64,000 nucleotides of DNA from Paenibacillus sp. FJAT-29882 (GCF_001510645.1 NZ_LMVB01000002.1:617421-681420); one strand, 5' to 3'. Counted from the stretch's first letter, positions 34,011-49,089 are shown. Numbers and translations are program-made. The notes: generated by a model from the sequence alone, not told the origin.

Positions 34011-34934
34011 TTATATTTCCAGCTTATTTGCGGGATCGTCATGTAGCGCATTTTCCGGAATGAAAACATCGAAATGACGATACTGACTGACGAATTCTGC
34101 AGGAGCTAGTCCACCAAATTCACCATCTAAATTTAGCATCATTTCATTTTTAGCGGTTACTTTAATTCGATTTGCTTTTACATAAATCACATTTTTATCA
34201 TGAACATGCTCCCCGCGTAAAGCAAGTGATGCTACTCTGATAAAGTCGGCTAGGTTTGTTTTCTTTAAAATTAATAGCGTAAACATGCCATCATTTAGCG
34301 AGGCGTCAGGTGCTAGTTTTTCAAAGCCGCCTACAGAGTTCGTGTTCGCAACAAGGAAAAGCATAATTTCCCCTTCAAAAAACTTCCCGTCATATTCAAT
34401 CGTTACATCCGTCGCTCGAATCGATGGTAGCATTTCAATGCCCTTCATGTAATAAGCCAATTGACCGAGCATTGTTTTTAACTTTATCGGTACCTCGTAG
34501 GTAAGCTCCGTTAACCGACCGCCCCCTGCAATATTGATAAAATATTTTTCGTTCATTTTCCCAATATCAATCGGCATCGTATGGCCCTTTGTAATAATAT
34601 CCACCGCAGCATCAATCGAACGCGGCACATGAATAGCTCGCGCAAAGTCATTCGTTGTTCCGGTCGGGATCACACCAAGTTTAGGCCGATTTTCCGCTCC
34701 GGCAAGGCCATTTACAACCTCATAGATGGTACCGTCACCGCCCGCAGCAATGACAACATCATATCCTCGTTCAATTGCAATTTCTGCAGCACGTGTTGCA
34801 TCGCCCGCCCCTGTTGTAGCATGACAGGAAGCTTCATACCCTGCCGCTTCAAGCTTAGCTAATACGTCCGGTAAGTTTTTCCGAATCATTTCTCGGCCTG
34901 ATGTCGGATTATAAATCAATCTTGCTCTTTTCAT
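34011..34934 (-). CDS. dgkB: Diacylglycerol kinase DgkB
   Basis: A 307-residue soluble lipid kinase of the DAGK-catalytic family. The nucleotide site VIAAGGDGTIYEVVNGLAG is at about residues 60-78, after the opening RARLIYNPTSGREM. It also has GTTNDFARAIHVP and a C-terminal LNLDGEFGGLAP element typical of the family. DgkB phosphorylates diacylglycerol released during lipoteichoic acid synthesis, returning it to phospholipid. It lies between gatB and rlmCD as in B. subtilis (yerQ). ATG 34934. Confidence 0.94.
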   Translation of the reverse strand: MKRARLIYNPTSGREMIRKNLPDVLAKLEAAGYEASCHATTGAGDATRAAEIAIERGYDVVIAAGGDGTIYEVVNGLAGAENRPKLGVIPTGTTNDFARAIHVPRSIDAAVDIITKGHTMPIDIGKMNEKYFINIAGGGRLTELTYEVPIKLKTMLGQLAYYMKGIEMLPSIRATDVTIEYDGKFFEGEIMLFLVANTNSVGGFEKLAPDASLNDGMFTLLILKKTNLADFIRVASLALRGEHVHDKNVIYVKANRIKVTAKNEMMLNLDGEFGGLAPAEFVSQYRHFDVFIPENALHDDPANKLEI

Positions 34935-35387
34935 TTCCCATCATCCTAATGTTAAAATACGTTTCAGTCACTATATGGTAACGATTCACCAAATAGAATG
35001 CAACGAACAACAATAATTGTCTTGGAATCAATAGCGATTCCGTAAAAATTGAGCCTATCTCTCCGATTACCTCCACCATATGTTCCTGTTTCGGAGAATC
35101 CATTAAATCATTTCTGAACAAATTATATAGCAATTTTTTCAAAAACTCTAGTGTTATCGTTTGAACCTTTTATCAGCGAGCTTTGATTATTCATAACCAT
35201 CTCCATTTATCCATCCACTTCCACTTTCCTCTTCTTAGTTTTCCCCTTCACCTCAAGAGTAATCCATCAATTCTCGATTGGATGGTTTTATCTTATTTTC
35301 ACTATCCATGACGTATTTTTATTTCTTTTACCTTACCATGCTGAATACTTTTCAGAAAAATATCTATTTACAGATTCATTATAATAA
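34935..35387. other. Intergenic region upstream of dgkB
   Basis: A 77-residue minus-strand frame (34909-35142) starting with TTG covers part of it but lacks a good ribosome binding site. A hairpin-like CCATC...GGATGG followed by TTTTATC is near 35264-35295. I see no RNA gene. Confidence 0.4.
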
Positions 35388-35655
35388 AATGAAACTTCAA
35401 TCATTTTTTTGGGGTCTTCATCCACTCACTGATTGTTAGTCCCGTTCTACTGTCGCTAAGATCGCAGCAAACGCTTCGATCAATCGACAGTACGAACCCG
35501 ATTGGTTCAACTATACCTTTGAAAACCACAAAGGAAAGTTTCACTGTATCTCACCAATCGGGATTTTACGGGCAGCTGTCCCACACCTATGCCTTTCTTC
35601 GATTCCTACTCCTCTAAGCCTTGGGGGTCTTACTGCCCGTTAATACGGAATAAAA
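35388..35655 (+). repeat. Dispersed structured repeat, long copy B
   Basis: A 268-base element: GAAACTTCAATCA, then the same 140-base hairpin core as copy A (35432-35571), then an added segment (35572-35625) and the terminal TACTGCCCGTTAATACGG. The core contains CTACTGTCG/CGACAGTA and CCCGATTGGT/ACCAATCGGG pairs. Confidence 0.85.
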
Positions 35656-35695
35656 AAGATCGAGGATGTCCCATGAGACATCCTCGATCTTTTTT
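35652..35695 (-). terminator. Terminator of the gatCAB operon
   Basis: Nineteen-base perfect arms AAAAAAGATCGAGGATGTC (35652-35670) and its complement (35677-35695), giving T-runs in both directions. It lies 17 bases after the gatB stop. Confidence 0.9.
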
Positions 35696-35712
35696 AAGTC
35701 AACTTCTACCTA

Positions 35713-37152
35713 TTAACGTTTGTTCAATTCAACCAGCAAAATTTTGTTTACCAGCTGTGGATTGGCTTGTCCTTTTGTAGCTTTCATAATTTGGCCGACA
35801 AGGAAGCCAGTTGCTTTTTGTTTACCCGCTTTAAAGTCTTCAATCGATTGAGGATTGTTATCAAGTGCTTCACTTACGATTTTCGTAAGTGCACCCTCAT
35901 CCGAGATTTGCACTAGACCTTTTTCTTTTACGATTGCTTCTGCATCTCCACCATTTTCAACAAGTTCTTTGAATACAGTTTTGGCAATTTTAGACGATAT
36001 CGTTCCGTCTTCGATTAGCTTAATCATCCCTGCAAGTCTTTGAGGGGTAAGCGCGATGTCATGAAGTTCTTTTCCTTCAGCATTAAGATAAGCAGAAAGT
36101 TCTCCCATGATCCAGTTGGACGCTAGTTTCGAATCTGCTCCTTGCTCAACCGTCGCCTCGAAGAAATCAGCTGATTCTTTTGTTACAGTTAAAACAGCCG
36201 CATCATATTCAGGCAGTCCTAGTTCCTCAACATAACGCTTTTTTCGTGCATCGGGAAGCTCAGGTATTTCAGCCGCGATCCGTGCTTTCCATTCTTCGTC
36301 AATATGAATAGTCAGAAGATCCGGTTCCGGGAAGTATCGGTAATCATCAGAACCTTCTTTTACACGCATTAGAAGTGTTTTCCCAGTTGATTCATCAAAA
36401 CGACGTGTTTCTTGTTCGATTACTCCACCTGCATTTAACACTTCAGCTTGACGAATTTCTTCATATTCCAATCCTTTGCGGACAAAATTGAATGAATTCA
36501 AATTCTTCAATTCTGTTTTTGTTCCAAACTCTTCTTGTCCAACAGGACGCAAGGAGATGTTTGCATCGCAGCGCAATGAACCTTCTTCCATTTTACAATC
36601 TGATACACCCGTATACTGGATAATCGATTTGATTTTTTCCAAATACGCATAGGCTTCCTCAGGTGATGTAATATCAGGTTCTGAAACAATTTCAACGAGT
36701 GGTGTACCTTGGCGATTATAGTCGCAAAGAGAATAGCCATCATTTGTATGTGTCAACTTACCCGCATCTTCTTCCATATGAATGCGTGTAATGCCGATTT
36801 TCTTTTTCTTTCCACCGACTTCAATCTCAATCCATCCGTGTTCACCGATTGGCTGATCAAATTGAGAGATTTGATAAGCTTTTGGGTTATCCGGGTAAAA
36901 ATAATTTTTTCGGTCAAACTTCGTAATTTCCGGAACTTCACAGTTTAAAGCAATCGCGGCTTTCATGGCAAAATCGACAGCCTGTTTATTAACAACTGGT
37001 AGAGTTCCAGGATAACCAAGGTCAATCACGGTCGTATTCGTATTTGGTGCCGCCCCAAAATGGTTCGGACTTGCAGAGAAAATTTTTGAATCTGTTTTTA
37101 ATTCAACATGTACTTCAAGGCCAATTACCGTTTCATAGTTCATCTTATTCAC
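35713..37152 (-). CDS. gatB: Aspartyl/glutamyl-tRNA amidotransferase subunit B
   Basis: A 479-residue subunit, the usual length. It binds misacylated Glu-tRNAGln (or Asp-tRNAAsn), phosphorylates the side chain and receives ammonia from GatA. Signature regions: [12 protein letters not shown] at the N-terminus, [30 protein letters not shown] and [12 protein letters not shown]. The C-terminal YqeY-like tail ([24 protein letters not shown]) is intact. It is the last gene of gatC-gatA-gatB; three bases separate it from gatA. Confidence 0.97.
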   Translation of the reverse strand: MNKMNYETVIGLEVHVELKTDSKIFSASPNHFGAAPNTNTTVIDLGYPGTLPVVNKQAVDFAMKAAIALNCEVPEITKFDRKNYFYPDNPKAYQISQFDQPIGEHGWIEIEVGGKKKKIGITRIHMEEDAGKLTHTNDGYSLCDYNRQGTPLVEIVSEPDITSPEEAYAYLEKIKSIIQYTGVSDCKMEEGSLRCDANISLRPVGQEEFGTKTELKNLNSFNFVRKGLEYEEIRQAEVLNAGGVIEQETRRFDESTGKTLLMRVKEGSDDYRYFPEPDLLTIHIDEEWKARIAAEIPELPDARKKRYVEELGLPEYDAAVLTVTKESADFFEATVEQGADSKLASNWIMGELSAYLNAEGKELHDIALTPQRLAGMIKLIEDGTISSKIAKTVFKELVENGGDAEAIVKEKGLVQISDEGALTKIVSEALDNNPQSIEDFKAGKQKATGFLVGQIMKATKGQANPQLVNKILLVELNKR

Positions 37153-37155
37153 CCC

Positions 37156-38613
37156 TTACAACTTTGGAAATTGTTTATGAAATTCTGTCGCTTGCTCAAA
37201 TGCATGCGCAGTACGATAAATAGTGCTTTCATCAAAATGCTTCCCGATAATTTGCAGACCTAGCGGCAAACCATTGGAGAATCCGCATGGAACGGATATT
37301 CCAGGAACACCAGCAAGGTTAACAGGTATGGTTAAGATATCATTTGCATACATCGTTAACGGATCCGCCGTGTTTTCACCAATTTTAAAAGCAGCGGTTG
37401 GTGTTGTCGGTCCAACAATTACATCATACTTTGCAAATACATTTTCAAAGTCCTTCTTAATAAGTGTGCGGACCTTTTGTGCTTTTTTATAATACGCATC
37501 ATAGTATCCAGAGCTTAACGAGAATGTTCCAAGCATGATTCTGCGCTTCACTTCGTCGCCAAAGCCTTCTGAACGTGTTTGCTTGTACATTTCGATTAAG
37601 TTCTCAGCATTATCTGCACGATATCCGTACCGAACACCGTCAAAACGTTGTAAGTTGGCGGATGCTTCCGATGAAGATAGCAAGTAATAGGCAGCAAGAG
37701 CATATTTGGAATGTGGTAAAGACACTTCTTCCCACTCTGCACCTAATCCTTCCAATACTTTTAACGCAGATAGTACTGAATTGCGGGCAGCTTCGCTAAC
37801 CCCTTCTCCAAGATACTCTTTCGGAACGGCAATCTTCAGCCCTTTCACATCACCTGTTAAAGCATTCACAAAGCTTGGAACATCCACATTTGCTGAAGTG
37901 GAGTCCATCGGGTCTACACCAGAAATAGCTTCTAGTAAATAAGCATTATCCTCAACCGTACGGGTAATCGGTCCAATTTGATCAAGAGATGAAGCAAAAG
38001 CAACAAGCCCATAGCGAGATACTCGGCCATAGGTTGGTTTTAATCCTACGACGCCGCAATATGCAGCCGGCTGGCGAATGGAACCACCTGTATCCGAACC
38101 AAGTGAGAACAGAACTTCACCCGCAGCAACGCTAGCAGCTGAACCACCTGAAGATCCGCCAGGTACATAATCCGTATTCCAAGGGTTGCGAGTAGCTTGA
38201 TAAGCTGAGTTTTCATTTGAAGACCCCATCGCAAATTCATCCATATTCAATTTGCCGATTGTTACTGTTTCCGCTTGTTTAAGCTTCTCCGCTACAGTCG
38301 CATCATAGATTGGATCAAAGTTCTCCAAGATTTTGCTCGCACAAGTTGTACGTAAATTCTTTGTCACGATGTTATCCTTCACACCGATCGGTAGACCAAA
38401 TAGCACACCAGATTGTTCGCCACGTGCAAGTTTATCATCTAGTTCATTCGCTTTTGCCCGCGCACGTTCTTCATCCAATGTTAAAAAAGCCTTCACTTGG
38501 CTTTCTACCTGTCCAATTCTTTCATATGATTCGTTAACAAGGTCTGTTACTGATAGTTCTTTTTTATGTAAACGTTCATGCAGGTCCGAAACCTTATGTT
38601 CAAACAACGACAT
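37156..38613 (-). CDS. gatA: Aspartyl/glutamyl-tRNA amidotransferase subunit A
   Basis: A 485-residue glutaminase subunit of the amidase-signature family. The catalytic Ser-cisSer-Lys triad is seen in GVKDN (Lys near residue 79) and [16 protein letters not shown] with [12 protein letters not shown]. It releases ammonia from glutamine, which passes through a tunnel to GatB. It lies 20 bases downstream of gatC. ATG 38613 has AAGGAGG. Confidence 0.97.
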   Translation of the reverse strand: MSLFEHKVSDLHERLHKKELSVTDLVNESYERIGQVESQVKAFLTLDEERARAKANELDDKLARGEQSGVLFGLPIGVKDNIVTKNLRTTCASKILENFDPIYDATVAEKLKQAETVTIGKLNMDEFAMGSSNENSAYQATRNPWNTDYVPGGSSGGSAASVAAGEVLFSLGSDTGGSIRQPAAYCGVVGLKPTYGRVSRYGLVAFASSLDQIGPITRTVEDNAYLLEAISGVDPMDSTSANVDVPSFVNALTGDVKGLKIAVPKEYLGEGVSEAARNSVLSALKVLEGLGAEWEEVSLPHSKYALAAYYLLSSSEASANLQRFDGVRYGYRADNAENLIEMYKQTRSEGFGDEVKRRIMLGTFSLSSGYYDAYYKKAQKVRTLIKKDFENVFAKYDVIVGPTTPTAAFKIGENTADPLTMYANDILTIPVNLAGVPGISVPCGFSNGLPLGLQIIGKHFDESTIYRTAHAFEQATEFHKQFPKL

Positions 38614-38633
38614 ATATATCCCTCCTTAATCCC

Positions 38634-38927
38634 TTACTTGTCCATAATAGACGGTACGCGAATATGCCCATCCTTGCTGTCTGGTGCATTTTTCAACACT
38701 TCTTCTATAGGTAGCCCTTTTTGTGAAATATCTTCTCTCATAACATTTTGCATATCCAACACATGAAAAGTTGGTTTTACTTCGTCTGTATCAAGTTCAT
38801 TCAATAGCTCAGCAAAAGAGATCATGAGATCTAGTTCCTTTTGCATCTTCTCAGCTTCTTGCTCTGTAATGCCTAAACGTGCCAAATGAGCAACATGTTT
38901 AACTTGCTCCATTGATATACGTGACAT
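38634..38927 (-). CDS. gatC: Aspartyl/glutamyl-tRNA amidotransferase subunit C
   Basis: A 97-residue small subunit that wraps around GatA and GatB and stabilises the complex. Family features: [20 protein letters not shown] and the C-terminal RVPSIMDK tail. I use ATG 38927, which has GGAGG upstream; an in-frame ATG at 38963 would add 12 residues not typical of the family. Confidence 0.95.
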   Translation of the reverse strand: MSRISMEQVKHVAHLARLGITEQEAEKMQKELDLMISFAELLNELDTDEVKPTFHVLDMQNVMREDISQKGLPIEEVLKNAPDSKDGHIRVPSIMDK

Positions 38928-39207
38928 TTTCTTCACCTCCATTGATGTTTCAAAAGACTGCATAGTTGTGCTATATTCTCTATTTTTTCATTGAATTCCG
39001 ATCATATTTCCGAAAAAACAATTATTTAAATAATATCAGACTTTCACGCCCTAAAGCAACACTTCCAAGTACAGCAAATGTCCAAATATCTGTTCAAATA
39101 CCATTTATGAAAAAATAGATCGAATTTTGATACTTTTACAGATAGATACACAAATATTATCCGGGAAATAATGAAGGAATTTGACGAACTTTGGTATTTA
39201 AATAAAG
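38928..39207. other. Intergenic region between camS and gatC
   Basis: AT-rich with no supported open frame. The promoter of gatCAB should be near its right-hand part of the minus strand (around 38960-39060), but no clear consensus pair was found. Confidence 0.4.
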
Positions 39208-39238
39208 AAAGCAGACCCAGCCTATCTTCAGGGCCTGC
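39208..39238 (-). terminator. Probable terminator after camS
   Basis: GCAGGCCC and GGGTCTGC (minus strand) form an eight-base stem with one mismatch, then TTTCTTTATTT. Confidence 0.5.
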
Positions 39239-39248
39239 CTGCCTTATC

Positions 39249-40418
39249 TTATTTATAAATATGAACATAAGGTTCACTATCACCGGGTTTACGAGTAATC
39301 AGCGCTTCTGGGCCATTCACTGATGTAATGGAAATCTGAACGGTTATATATTCAGTGAAATGGTTCATGATAAGTCCCGTTACATATTGTGTAAATCCAA
39401 TCGCTTCTGTATTTCCGTAAAACTGAATGGGGATATCAATATTCAATTCCTGTAGCTGCTTATTCACATAAAATGCTCGACCAACAACCCCATTAAAGTT
39501 TGGAAAATAATTTTCCACATCCTGTTTAAAGTTTTTAAATGACCTTACATCATCACGATACGCTTTTTCAGCTGTAGTCGAAGGGAATACATAATATTCT
39601 TCATCAACGCTTTCCCATTTCCCAATCGTATTTTTATTACCATCTATATGAGAATAATAAAGAAAATTCCCTGGAACAACTGATGATCTTTCTTTTTGTT
39701 CAAATAGGGCAACCGTGATAGGTACATCGCTCATCTCTTTGTTCTCTCGTAAACGCTGCACGACTTTTTCAGCAATTGCCTTACCTTGCTTCTCTAATTC
39801 AGCCTGTTTAATCTTTGTTTCATACGTAGCACCATAGGCTTCTTTTTGATAGTAATAAACCGAGTTAAGAGCCAGTCCTATGACAACTCCGCCTAAACTA
39901 ACCTGATTATTCTTGTCTTCCACTAAATAATCATGCTCCAGTATATTAGCCAAATAAATGGGACTCTTTTCACTACGGTCAGCGATATCGCCTTTCCCTG
40001 AATCAATTGGATTGAGACCAAGATTATCTTTTGCAGCCAGTTTCTTTTCTTTCAGTTGTTCTTCCGTGTATTCTCTTCTAAGCCATTTGTTAATCGTACT
40101 GCCCTTAAGTATTTGCCCTTCCCTGAAAAAATACTTGTCTGGACTAAAATTCTTTTGGGCTATTCTCATTAATCCAGTTTCAAATTCCTCGATATCATAG
40201 CGAGTATTTAAATTAGATACAACTAGTCCACGTGCTTCTGATTCTTTAAAAGGAAGCATCGTTTTATAATAATCCTTAGAAATTTGATAATTCGGTACAA
40301 TTGCTTTTTCCGTACTATTATCCGTTTCACTCACAATCTCTTGCTCTTTATCAAATTTCGGGGCACACCCGGAAAGTAATATAGCCAATATGATCCCGAG
40401 GAAGGTGATGTTTTTCAT
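39249..40418 (-). CDS. camS: CamS family lipoprotein (YerH)
   Basis: A 389-residue lipoprotein with a short signal peptide ending ILLSGC (Cys near 18), so it is anchored outside the membrane. CamS homologues in enterococci and staphylococci are precursors of the peptide pheromone cAM373, released from the signal sequence. In Bacillus the gene (yerH) follows ligA, as here with ten bases between. Biological role in Bacillus is unknown. Body features: NLGLNPIDSG, LANILEHDYLVED, VALFEQKERSSVVPG. Confidence 0.9.
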   Translation of the reverse strand: MKNITFLGIILAILLSGCAPKFDKEQEIVSETDNSTEKAIVPNYQISKDYYKTMLPFKESEARGLVVSNLNTRYDIEEFETGLMRIAQKNFSPDKYFFREGQILKGSTINKWLRREYTEEQLKEKKLAAKDNLGLNPIDSGKGDIADRSEKSPIYLANILEHDYLVEDKNNQVSLGGVVIGLALNSVYYYQKEAYGATYETKIKQAELEKQGKAIAEKVVQRLRENKEMSDVPITVALFEQKERSSVVPGNFLYYSHIDGNKNTIGKWESVDEEYYVFPSTTAEKAYRDDVRSFKNFKQDVENYFPNFNGVVGRAFYVNKQLQELNIDIPIQFYGNTEAIGFTQYVTGLIMNHFTEYITVQISITSVNGPEALITRKPGDSEPYVHIYK

Positions 40419-40428
40419 TCTAACACCT

Positions 40429-44678
<4,250 letters not shown>

Positions 44679-44747
44679 GAAAGCACCACCTTACGAACAT
44701 TTGTTCTTTTTATTATACTATAGTCTGTCTCTATTTAAAAGAGTCAT

Positions 44748-45431
44748 CTATTTCACTGCTGCGACTGTCTCAAGTGCCGCCTTTAAATTGTCATAGATAC
44801 TATTCCCCACTACGATAACATCAGCAAACTCTGCCATTTCTTTTGCTTGAGCTGCCGTTTCAATTCCTCCGCCATAAAAGAAAACAGTCTCTTCTAAGTT
44901 TTGTTTCACTTTCTTCACAACTTTTGGATCGCCGTACATTCCACTATATTCTAGATAGAAAATCGGCAGATGAAACATTTTCTCGGCCATCATGGCATAT
45001 GCAGCAATGTCATCTTCATCAAGATTCGTATCCGCATCTGTCAGTTGAGCTGCTTTACAATCCGGATTGACAATACAGTACCCTTCCACAAACATCTCAG
45101 ACCAATCCATGATTTCACCATACTCCTTTACAGCCTGCTGATGTAATCTCATCATCCATTTTGAATCTTTGCTGTTTAGAACACTTGGAATGAAATACAA
45201 ATCAAATCCGGGAGTAACTGTTTCAACAGATGACACCTCAAGAACACAAGGAACCGTGTAACGACGAACTCTTGCCATCAAATCTAACACATTTTCAAGC
45301 GTAACGCCGTCTGTTCCCCCAATTAGAATAGCATCAGTACCCGACTCACAAATGCTTTCTAAATCTATATCATTTATCTCTTTATTAGGATCTAACTTAA
45401 ACACATGCTTCCACTTTCGAAAATCGTACAT
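44748..45431 (-). CDS. pcrB: Heptaprenylglyceryl phosphate synthase PcrB
   Basis: A 227-residue TIM-barrel prenyltransferase that joins heptaprenyl diphosphate to glycerol-1-phosphate. Features: [17 protein letters not shown] start, [25 protein letters not shown] and the phosphate site [14 protein letters not shown]. The lipid product is an archaeal-type ether lipid found in Bacillus. ATG 45431 gives a seven-base spacing to GGAGG; another ATG lies directly upstream. PcrA follows after about 70 bases. Confidence 0.95.
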   Translation of the reverse strand: MYDFRKWKHVFKLDPNKEINDIDLESICESGTDAILIGGTDGVTLENVLDLMARVRRYTVPCVLEVSSVETVTPGFDLYFIPSVLNSKDSKWMMRLHQQAVKEYGEIMDWSEMFVEGYCIVNPDCKAAQLTDADTNLDEDDIAAYAMMAEKMFHLPIFYLEYSGMYGDPKVVKKVKQNLEETVFFYGGGIETAAQAKEMAEFADVIVVGNSIYDNLKAALETVAAVK

Positions 45432-45654
45432 CATATATCCTCCATTAAAATTTCTCATAGCACCATTATAGCATTAAGATTTTTGATAAAAAAAGATTTA
45501 TAAGAAACGATAGCCTAGATTAAAAATATGAGCAGGAAAGAAGGTTTGATGGTCCAGAAAAAGCATCTTAAAATAACCAATCTCACCCTTTAGATACACC
45601 AAAATTCATTATAAAAGATAGTTCGCTTCAAAAGTCAAAATCAGAAAAAACAAA

Positions 45655-45684
45655 TAAAAAAGCCAAGGAAAAATTCCCCTGACT
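45655..45684 (-). terminator. Terminator of the yerA-yerB-yerC group
   Basis: AGTCAGGGGAA and TTTCCTTGGCT (minus strand) pair through 11 positions with three G-U pairs, followed by TTTTTT. Confidence 0.7.
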
Positions 45685-45723
45685 CTTTCTTAAGACATAA
45701 CAACATTCATCGAACTAATTTGC

Positions 45724-46032
45724 TTATTCTTCTTCTACTGGCTCTTTCTTAATTCGGTCCAATGCCATTGTATAAGCATCATTCCCATAATTTAAGCATC
45801 GTTTCACACGCGATATCGTCGCTGTACTTGCACCTGTATCGGTTTCAATTCGATGATATGTTTTACCTTCTTGGAGCATGCGTGCTACTTCAAGACGCTG
45901 TGATAGTGATTGTATTTCATTAACTGTACACAAGTCGTCAAAGAAACGATAGCATTCTTCGAGATCTTTCAGTGATAATACGGCTTCGAAAAGCTGATCC
46001 AGACCTTTTCCCCTTAATTTATCAATTTGCAT
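45724..46032 (-). CDS. yerC: YerC/TrpR-type DNA-binding protein
   Basis: A 102-residue helical protein of the TrpR/YerC-YecD family. The helix-turn-helix lies at about residues 55-85 (EGKTYHRIETDTGASTATISRVKRCLNYG). It lacks the tryptophan-binding context of TrpR. In B. subtilis YerC has been linked to regulation of purine and ppGpp-related genes; I treat the target here as unknown. It ends the yerA-yerB-yerC row, 11 bases after yerB. Confidence 0.92.
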   Translation of the reverse strand: MQIDKLRGKGLDQLFEAVLSLKDLEECYRFFDDLCTVNEIQSLSQRLEVARMLQEGKTYHRIETDTGASTATISRVKRCLNYGNDAYTMALDRIKKEPVEEE

Positions 46033-46043
46033 AGTTTTGCCCC

Positions 46044-47114
46044 CTAGTTTTCTTGAGCACCAAGATGGACAAGCCGGCTTATCCCTGGCTTATCCGGCAA
46101 AACATTTACCCACGTTTTGCCTGGTACGAAACCAATTTCTTTTCCATTTTTCACTGGAACAATTCGACCTTCTCTATTTTCCCATTGAACTTCATTCCAT
46201 TTGCCTTTTTGCAGTAAATACGCCTTACCACCCGCTTCAAAATCAATATCTCGTCTTCCAACACTATCTATGACCTTATGAGGTGCTTCTATAATAAAGA
46301 TATTGTTTATCTTAATCGGCGTTTCATCAATGTATTCAATCGTTTGTTGATGATTAGAATATCTAGAATACGTTTCTGAGTCTTCATCATACGAAAATTC
46401 TACATCAAATGAGGATGATCCATAAGAAATCTGAACAAAAGAAGCAGGTTCACCTTGTAATAGTTCCATTTCAGATTTCTTCAAAAATGTAAAGGCTTTA
46501 GGCTTTTCTGTCAAATCATATGAATTCTGCTGGGCACCTTTCTCAATGTTTTCAAAAGAAATATAGGAATTATGAGGGGCTTTCCGTTCACTCGAACGTT
46601 GAAAAAGCGTTCCATCATATTCTAATCCATTCAAATGATCAATATATCCTTGATCAAGCATCTCTTTAGCATCCGGGCTATTCCCGTGACATACATAGAC
46701 ACAATCTAACCCTTTCGCTAATTTAATAAAGTAATCACGAGCGCTACGGACCGGTCCAACTTCTTTTGGCATTTCACTTTGAAAAACTGCTAAGAAACGT
46801 GTTACTTCTGCTTCCGCATACATTTCATAGATAATATCTGCTTTCGAAAGGCCTGTTTGCGGCCGTGCCTTTGGATGATTATTAACCATTACAGCAATCG
46901 CCCTATGTTCTGTATCATCATTCGTTGCCATTCCTGTTAATGGGTAAAAGTTTGAAAACTGTTCACTATCAACTGGATCTTGAGTAGTTTCATCTTGTTC
47001 GACAATTTCACTCGAAGAATTGTCGGTTGGTCGTTCATCCTTGGCTACCTTTTTTATACAGCCACCCATCAATAACAAAACAGCAAGCAGAATAAGCAGT
47101 AAACTCCTTTTCAT
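46044..47114 (-). CDS. yerB: YerB-like DUF3048 lipoprotein
   Basis: A 356-residue lipoprotein. Signal peptide KRSLLLILLAVLLLMGGC has a lipobox (Cys near 19). The DUF3048 core reads AIAVMVNNHPKARPQTGLSKADIIYEMYAE and GPVRSARDYFIKLAKG. The C-terminal half is a second conserved module. It is exported and membrane-anchored; function unknown. ATG 47114 is preferred for its AGGGAG site over ATG 47141. Neighbours yerA and yerC are as in B. subtilis. Confidence 0.9.
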   Translation of the reverse strand: MKRSLLLILLAVLLLMGGCIKKVAKDERPTDNSSSEIVEQDETTQDPVDSEQFSNFYPLTGMATNDDTEHRAIAVMVNNHPKARPQTGLSKADIIYEMYAEAEVTRFLAVFQSEMPKEVGPVRSARDYFIKLAKGLDCVYVCHGNSPDAKEMLDQGYIDHLNGLEYDGTLFQRSSERKAPHNSYISFENIEKGAQQNSYDLTEKPKAFTFLKKSEMELLQGEPASFVQISYGSSSFDVEFSYDEDSETYSRYSNHQQTIEYIDETPIKINNIFIIEAPHKVIDSVGRRDIDFEAGGKAYLLQKGKWNEVQWENREGRIVPVKNGKEIGFVPGKTWVNVLPDKPGISRLVHLGAQEN

Positions 47115-47177
47115 TCCTGCACACTCCCTACTTGTTTCCACGTTACTTCCTTAATTTTAAAAGTCTTCTTTTACATT

Positions 47178-48920
47178 TTAACGCATTATTGTAGGAAAGA
47201 GAACTGTTTTATTCATAATATCATACATTCCCGTTGGGGTTACACGGATATAGGGAAGATGTGTAGATGAGAAAAATAACAATGTGTATATTGGATCTGA
47301 AAATACATATCCTCTTTCTTGAAGCAGTTGTTTCAATTCCTTTTCCTCTTTAATTAGCTCTGGCATTGATTTTTCAGAAATCAGTCCTTTTAATGCTAAG
47401 CGCATTTCAAAAATGATTTTCCCTTGCTCAGCAATTACAATCCCGCCGCCAATTTCCTTCATTCGCTGAAAAGCAAGAAGCATATCTTCTTTTCTTTTTC
47501 CAATCAGAACTATGTCTCCCGTATTTGAGTATGTGCTTGCAAACCCACATAATTGGTTGGCAAAGCCTTTAACCATCGTATTAATTCTCCACTCTCCACC
47601 ACGGTCAATCATTACAAAATAACATTCATCATGTTCGAATGACAGATTTCCATCAGAGTAATCCGATGTAATCGAGTATGGTTTCGTAATCACATCATTG
47701 ATCATTTCAAAACCGAATGGCATCGAAAACTCTAAATCATTACTATCCAATTCCCAATCTAACTGTAACTCTCCGAATCCATATCCATCCCAATGAACAA
47801 CAGACGAATCTTCAAGCTCCACCCCGTCACGCTTCACCCATTTCCCTTTCGCTAGAACAGAAACAGGCGCTGGTTCTGTCTCACATTGAAGGAAATTAAT
47901 ATTAGCGACTCTGCCTGTTGCAATATTTCCATGTAAGTACTCAATATTATAATAGCGGGCAACATTAATCGTAGCCATATTATATGCATCTATAATCGGA
48001 ACGCCCTGTTCAATTGCGATTTTAATCATCGTATCGATGAAACCGCTTTCGTAAAATGAAGGCGATGAACCATCCGTCGTAAAGAAGAAATGGTCGTATT
48101 GATCAATCCCAAGCTCATGAATTTCTTTCAATATATTTTCTAAGTCCGGTCGGATCGAAGAATTTCTCAAAGAAACCGTATACCCTTGCATCAATCGAGA
48201 CAACACTTCTTTTCCTGTCATAGCTTCATGATCACAATCGGCCCCAAATAACATCATTTTCGCTAACGTTTTTTCCGATGCACCAGGGAAATGGCCTTCG
48301 ATTTGTTTTCTCATTCGCTTTGCTTCTTGGATCCAATGAAGCATCATATCATCTCCAGCAAGCAGCCTGGGCCATGCAGTCAGCTCCCCACCTTGCAATA
48401 CGGCATCATGCTCGAGCCACGCCTTTACATCACCATGAGTAAAAATTGTTTCTTCATTCCGTAGTTCGGTTTGCCCATCAAACCTGCACCACCAGTACAT
48501 GCTAGCTGGGATATTTCGTAATTCCTTCAATAAAGAAAACGCTTTCTTTTTTTCTAATTGCAAAAAAAGCATTAGGTTATCATTAATCAATGTCGTTGTT
48601 CCAAAATACGATGCATAACGAGCTAAAGTCTGGGGATTATATAATTGAAATGGATGCGAATGTGGCTCAATATAGCCTGGAACTAAAAAGCTACCTTGGC
48701 AATCAACCATTTCGCAATGATCTAATTTGTCAGGTATTTTGTCCCCCACATAGACGATGCGATCATCATAAATCCAAATATTTGCTTTTATCCACTTTCG
48801 CAATGACTGATTTAAATACGTTGCATTTTGTAGAAGTATATGTGGAGCTCTGTTTCCGTCTAGTACATCGACATGCTCGCGTATATGTTTATTCTTCCAT
48901 CGATAACGTTGCTCTAACAA
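47178..48920 (-). CDS. yerA: Adenine deaminase-like amidohydrolase YerA
   Basis: A 580-residue metal-dependent hydrolase of the adenine deaminase family. Metal motif: VPGYIEPHSHPFQLYNP (HxH-like HSH) near residue 85. C-terminal part has GGGIVIAEQGKIIFEMRLAL. In B. subtilis YerA is a paralogue of adenine deaminase AdeC with uncertain activity. Being next to the purine operon supports a link to purine recycling. ATG 48920 is divergent from the DUF2892 gene. Start has AGAGGGG-like sequence upstream. Confidence 0.88.
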   Translation of the reverse strand: MLEQRYRWKNKHIREHVDVLDGNRAPHILLQNATYLNQSLRKWIKANIWIYDDRIVYVGDKIPDKLDHCEMVDCQGSFLVPGYIEPHSHPFQLYNPQTLARYASYFGTTTLINDNLMLFLQLEKKKAFSLLKELRNIPASMYWWCRFDGQTELRNEETIFTHGDVKAWLEHDAVLQGGELTAWPRLLAGDDMMLHWIQEAKRMRKQIEGHFPGASEKTLAKMMLFGADCDHEAMTGKEVLSRLMQGYTVSLRNSSIRPDLENILKEIHELGIDQYDHFFFTTDGSSPSFYESGFIDTMIKIAIEQGVPIIDAYNMATINVARYYNIEYLHGNIATGRVANINFLQCETEPAPVSVLAKGKWVKRDGVELEDSSVVHWDGYGFGELQLDWELDSNDLEFSMPFGFEMINDVITKPYSITSDYSDGNLSFEHDECYFVMIDRGGEWRINTMVKGFANQLCGFASTYSNTGDIVLIGKRKEDMLLAFQRMKEIGGGIVIAEQGKIIFEMRLALKGLISEKSMPELIKEEKELKQLLQERGYVFSDPIYTLLFFSSTHLPYIRVTPTGMYDIMNKTVLFPTIMR

Positions 48921-49089
48921 GAGAACCCCTCCGTTTTTTTAGATTTAACTACTATATTTATATTGAAAAGTCATGTAAAGAACCAAAATAAGTAATATTC
49001 ACCCATTTTTATTAATCCTAACACATTTAATGAGTTAATACATTAAAGTTATGTTAAATAGTGTGAATATTTCGTGAAGGAGATTATCT

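Noticed and set aside
34909..35142. 77-residue minus-strand frame upstream of dgkB
   Set aside because: TTG start without a good ribosome binding site, no family I recognise, and it overlaps the dgkB start. Could be a remnant, but support is too thin.
39044..39283. 79-residue minus-strand frame upstream of camS stop
   Set aside because: AT-rich intergenic frame overlapping the camS end and a terminator; no ribosome binding site.
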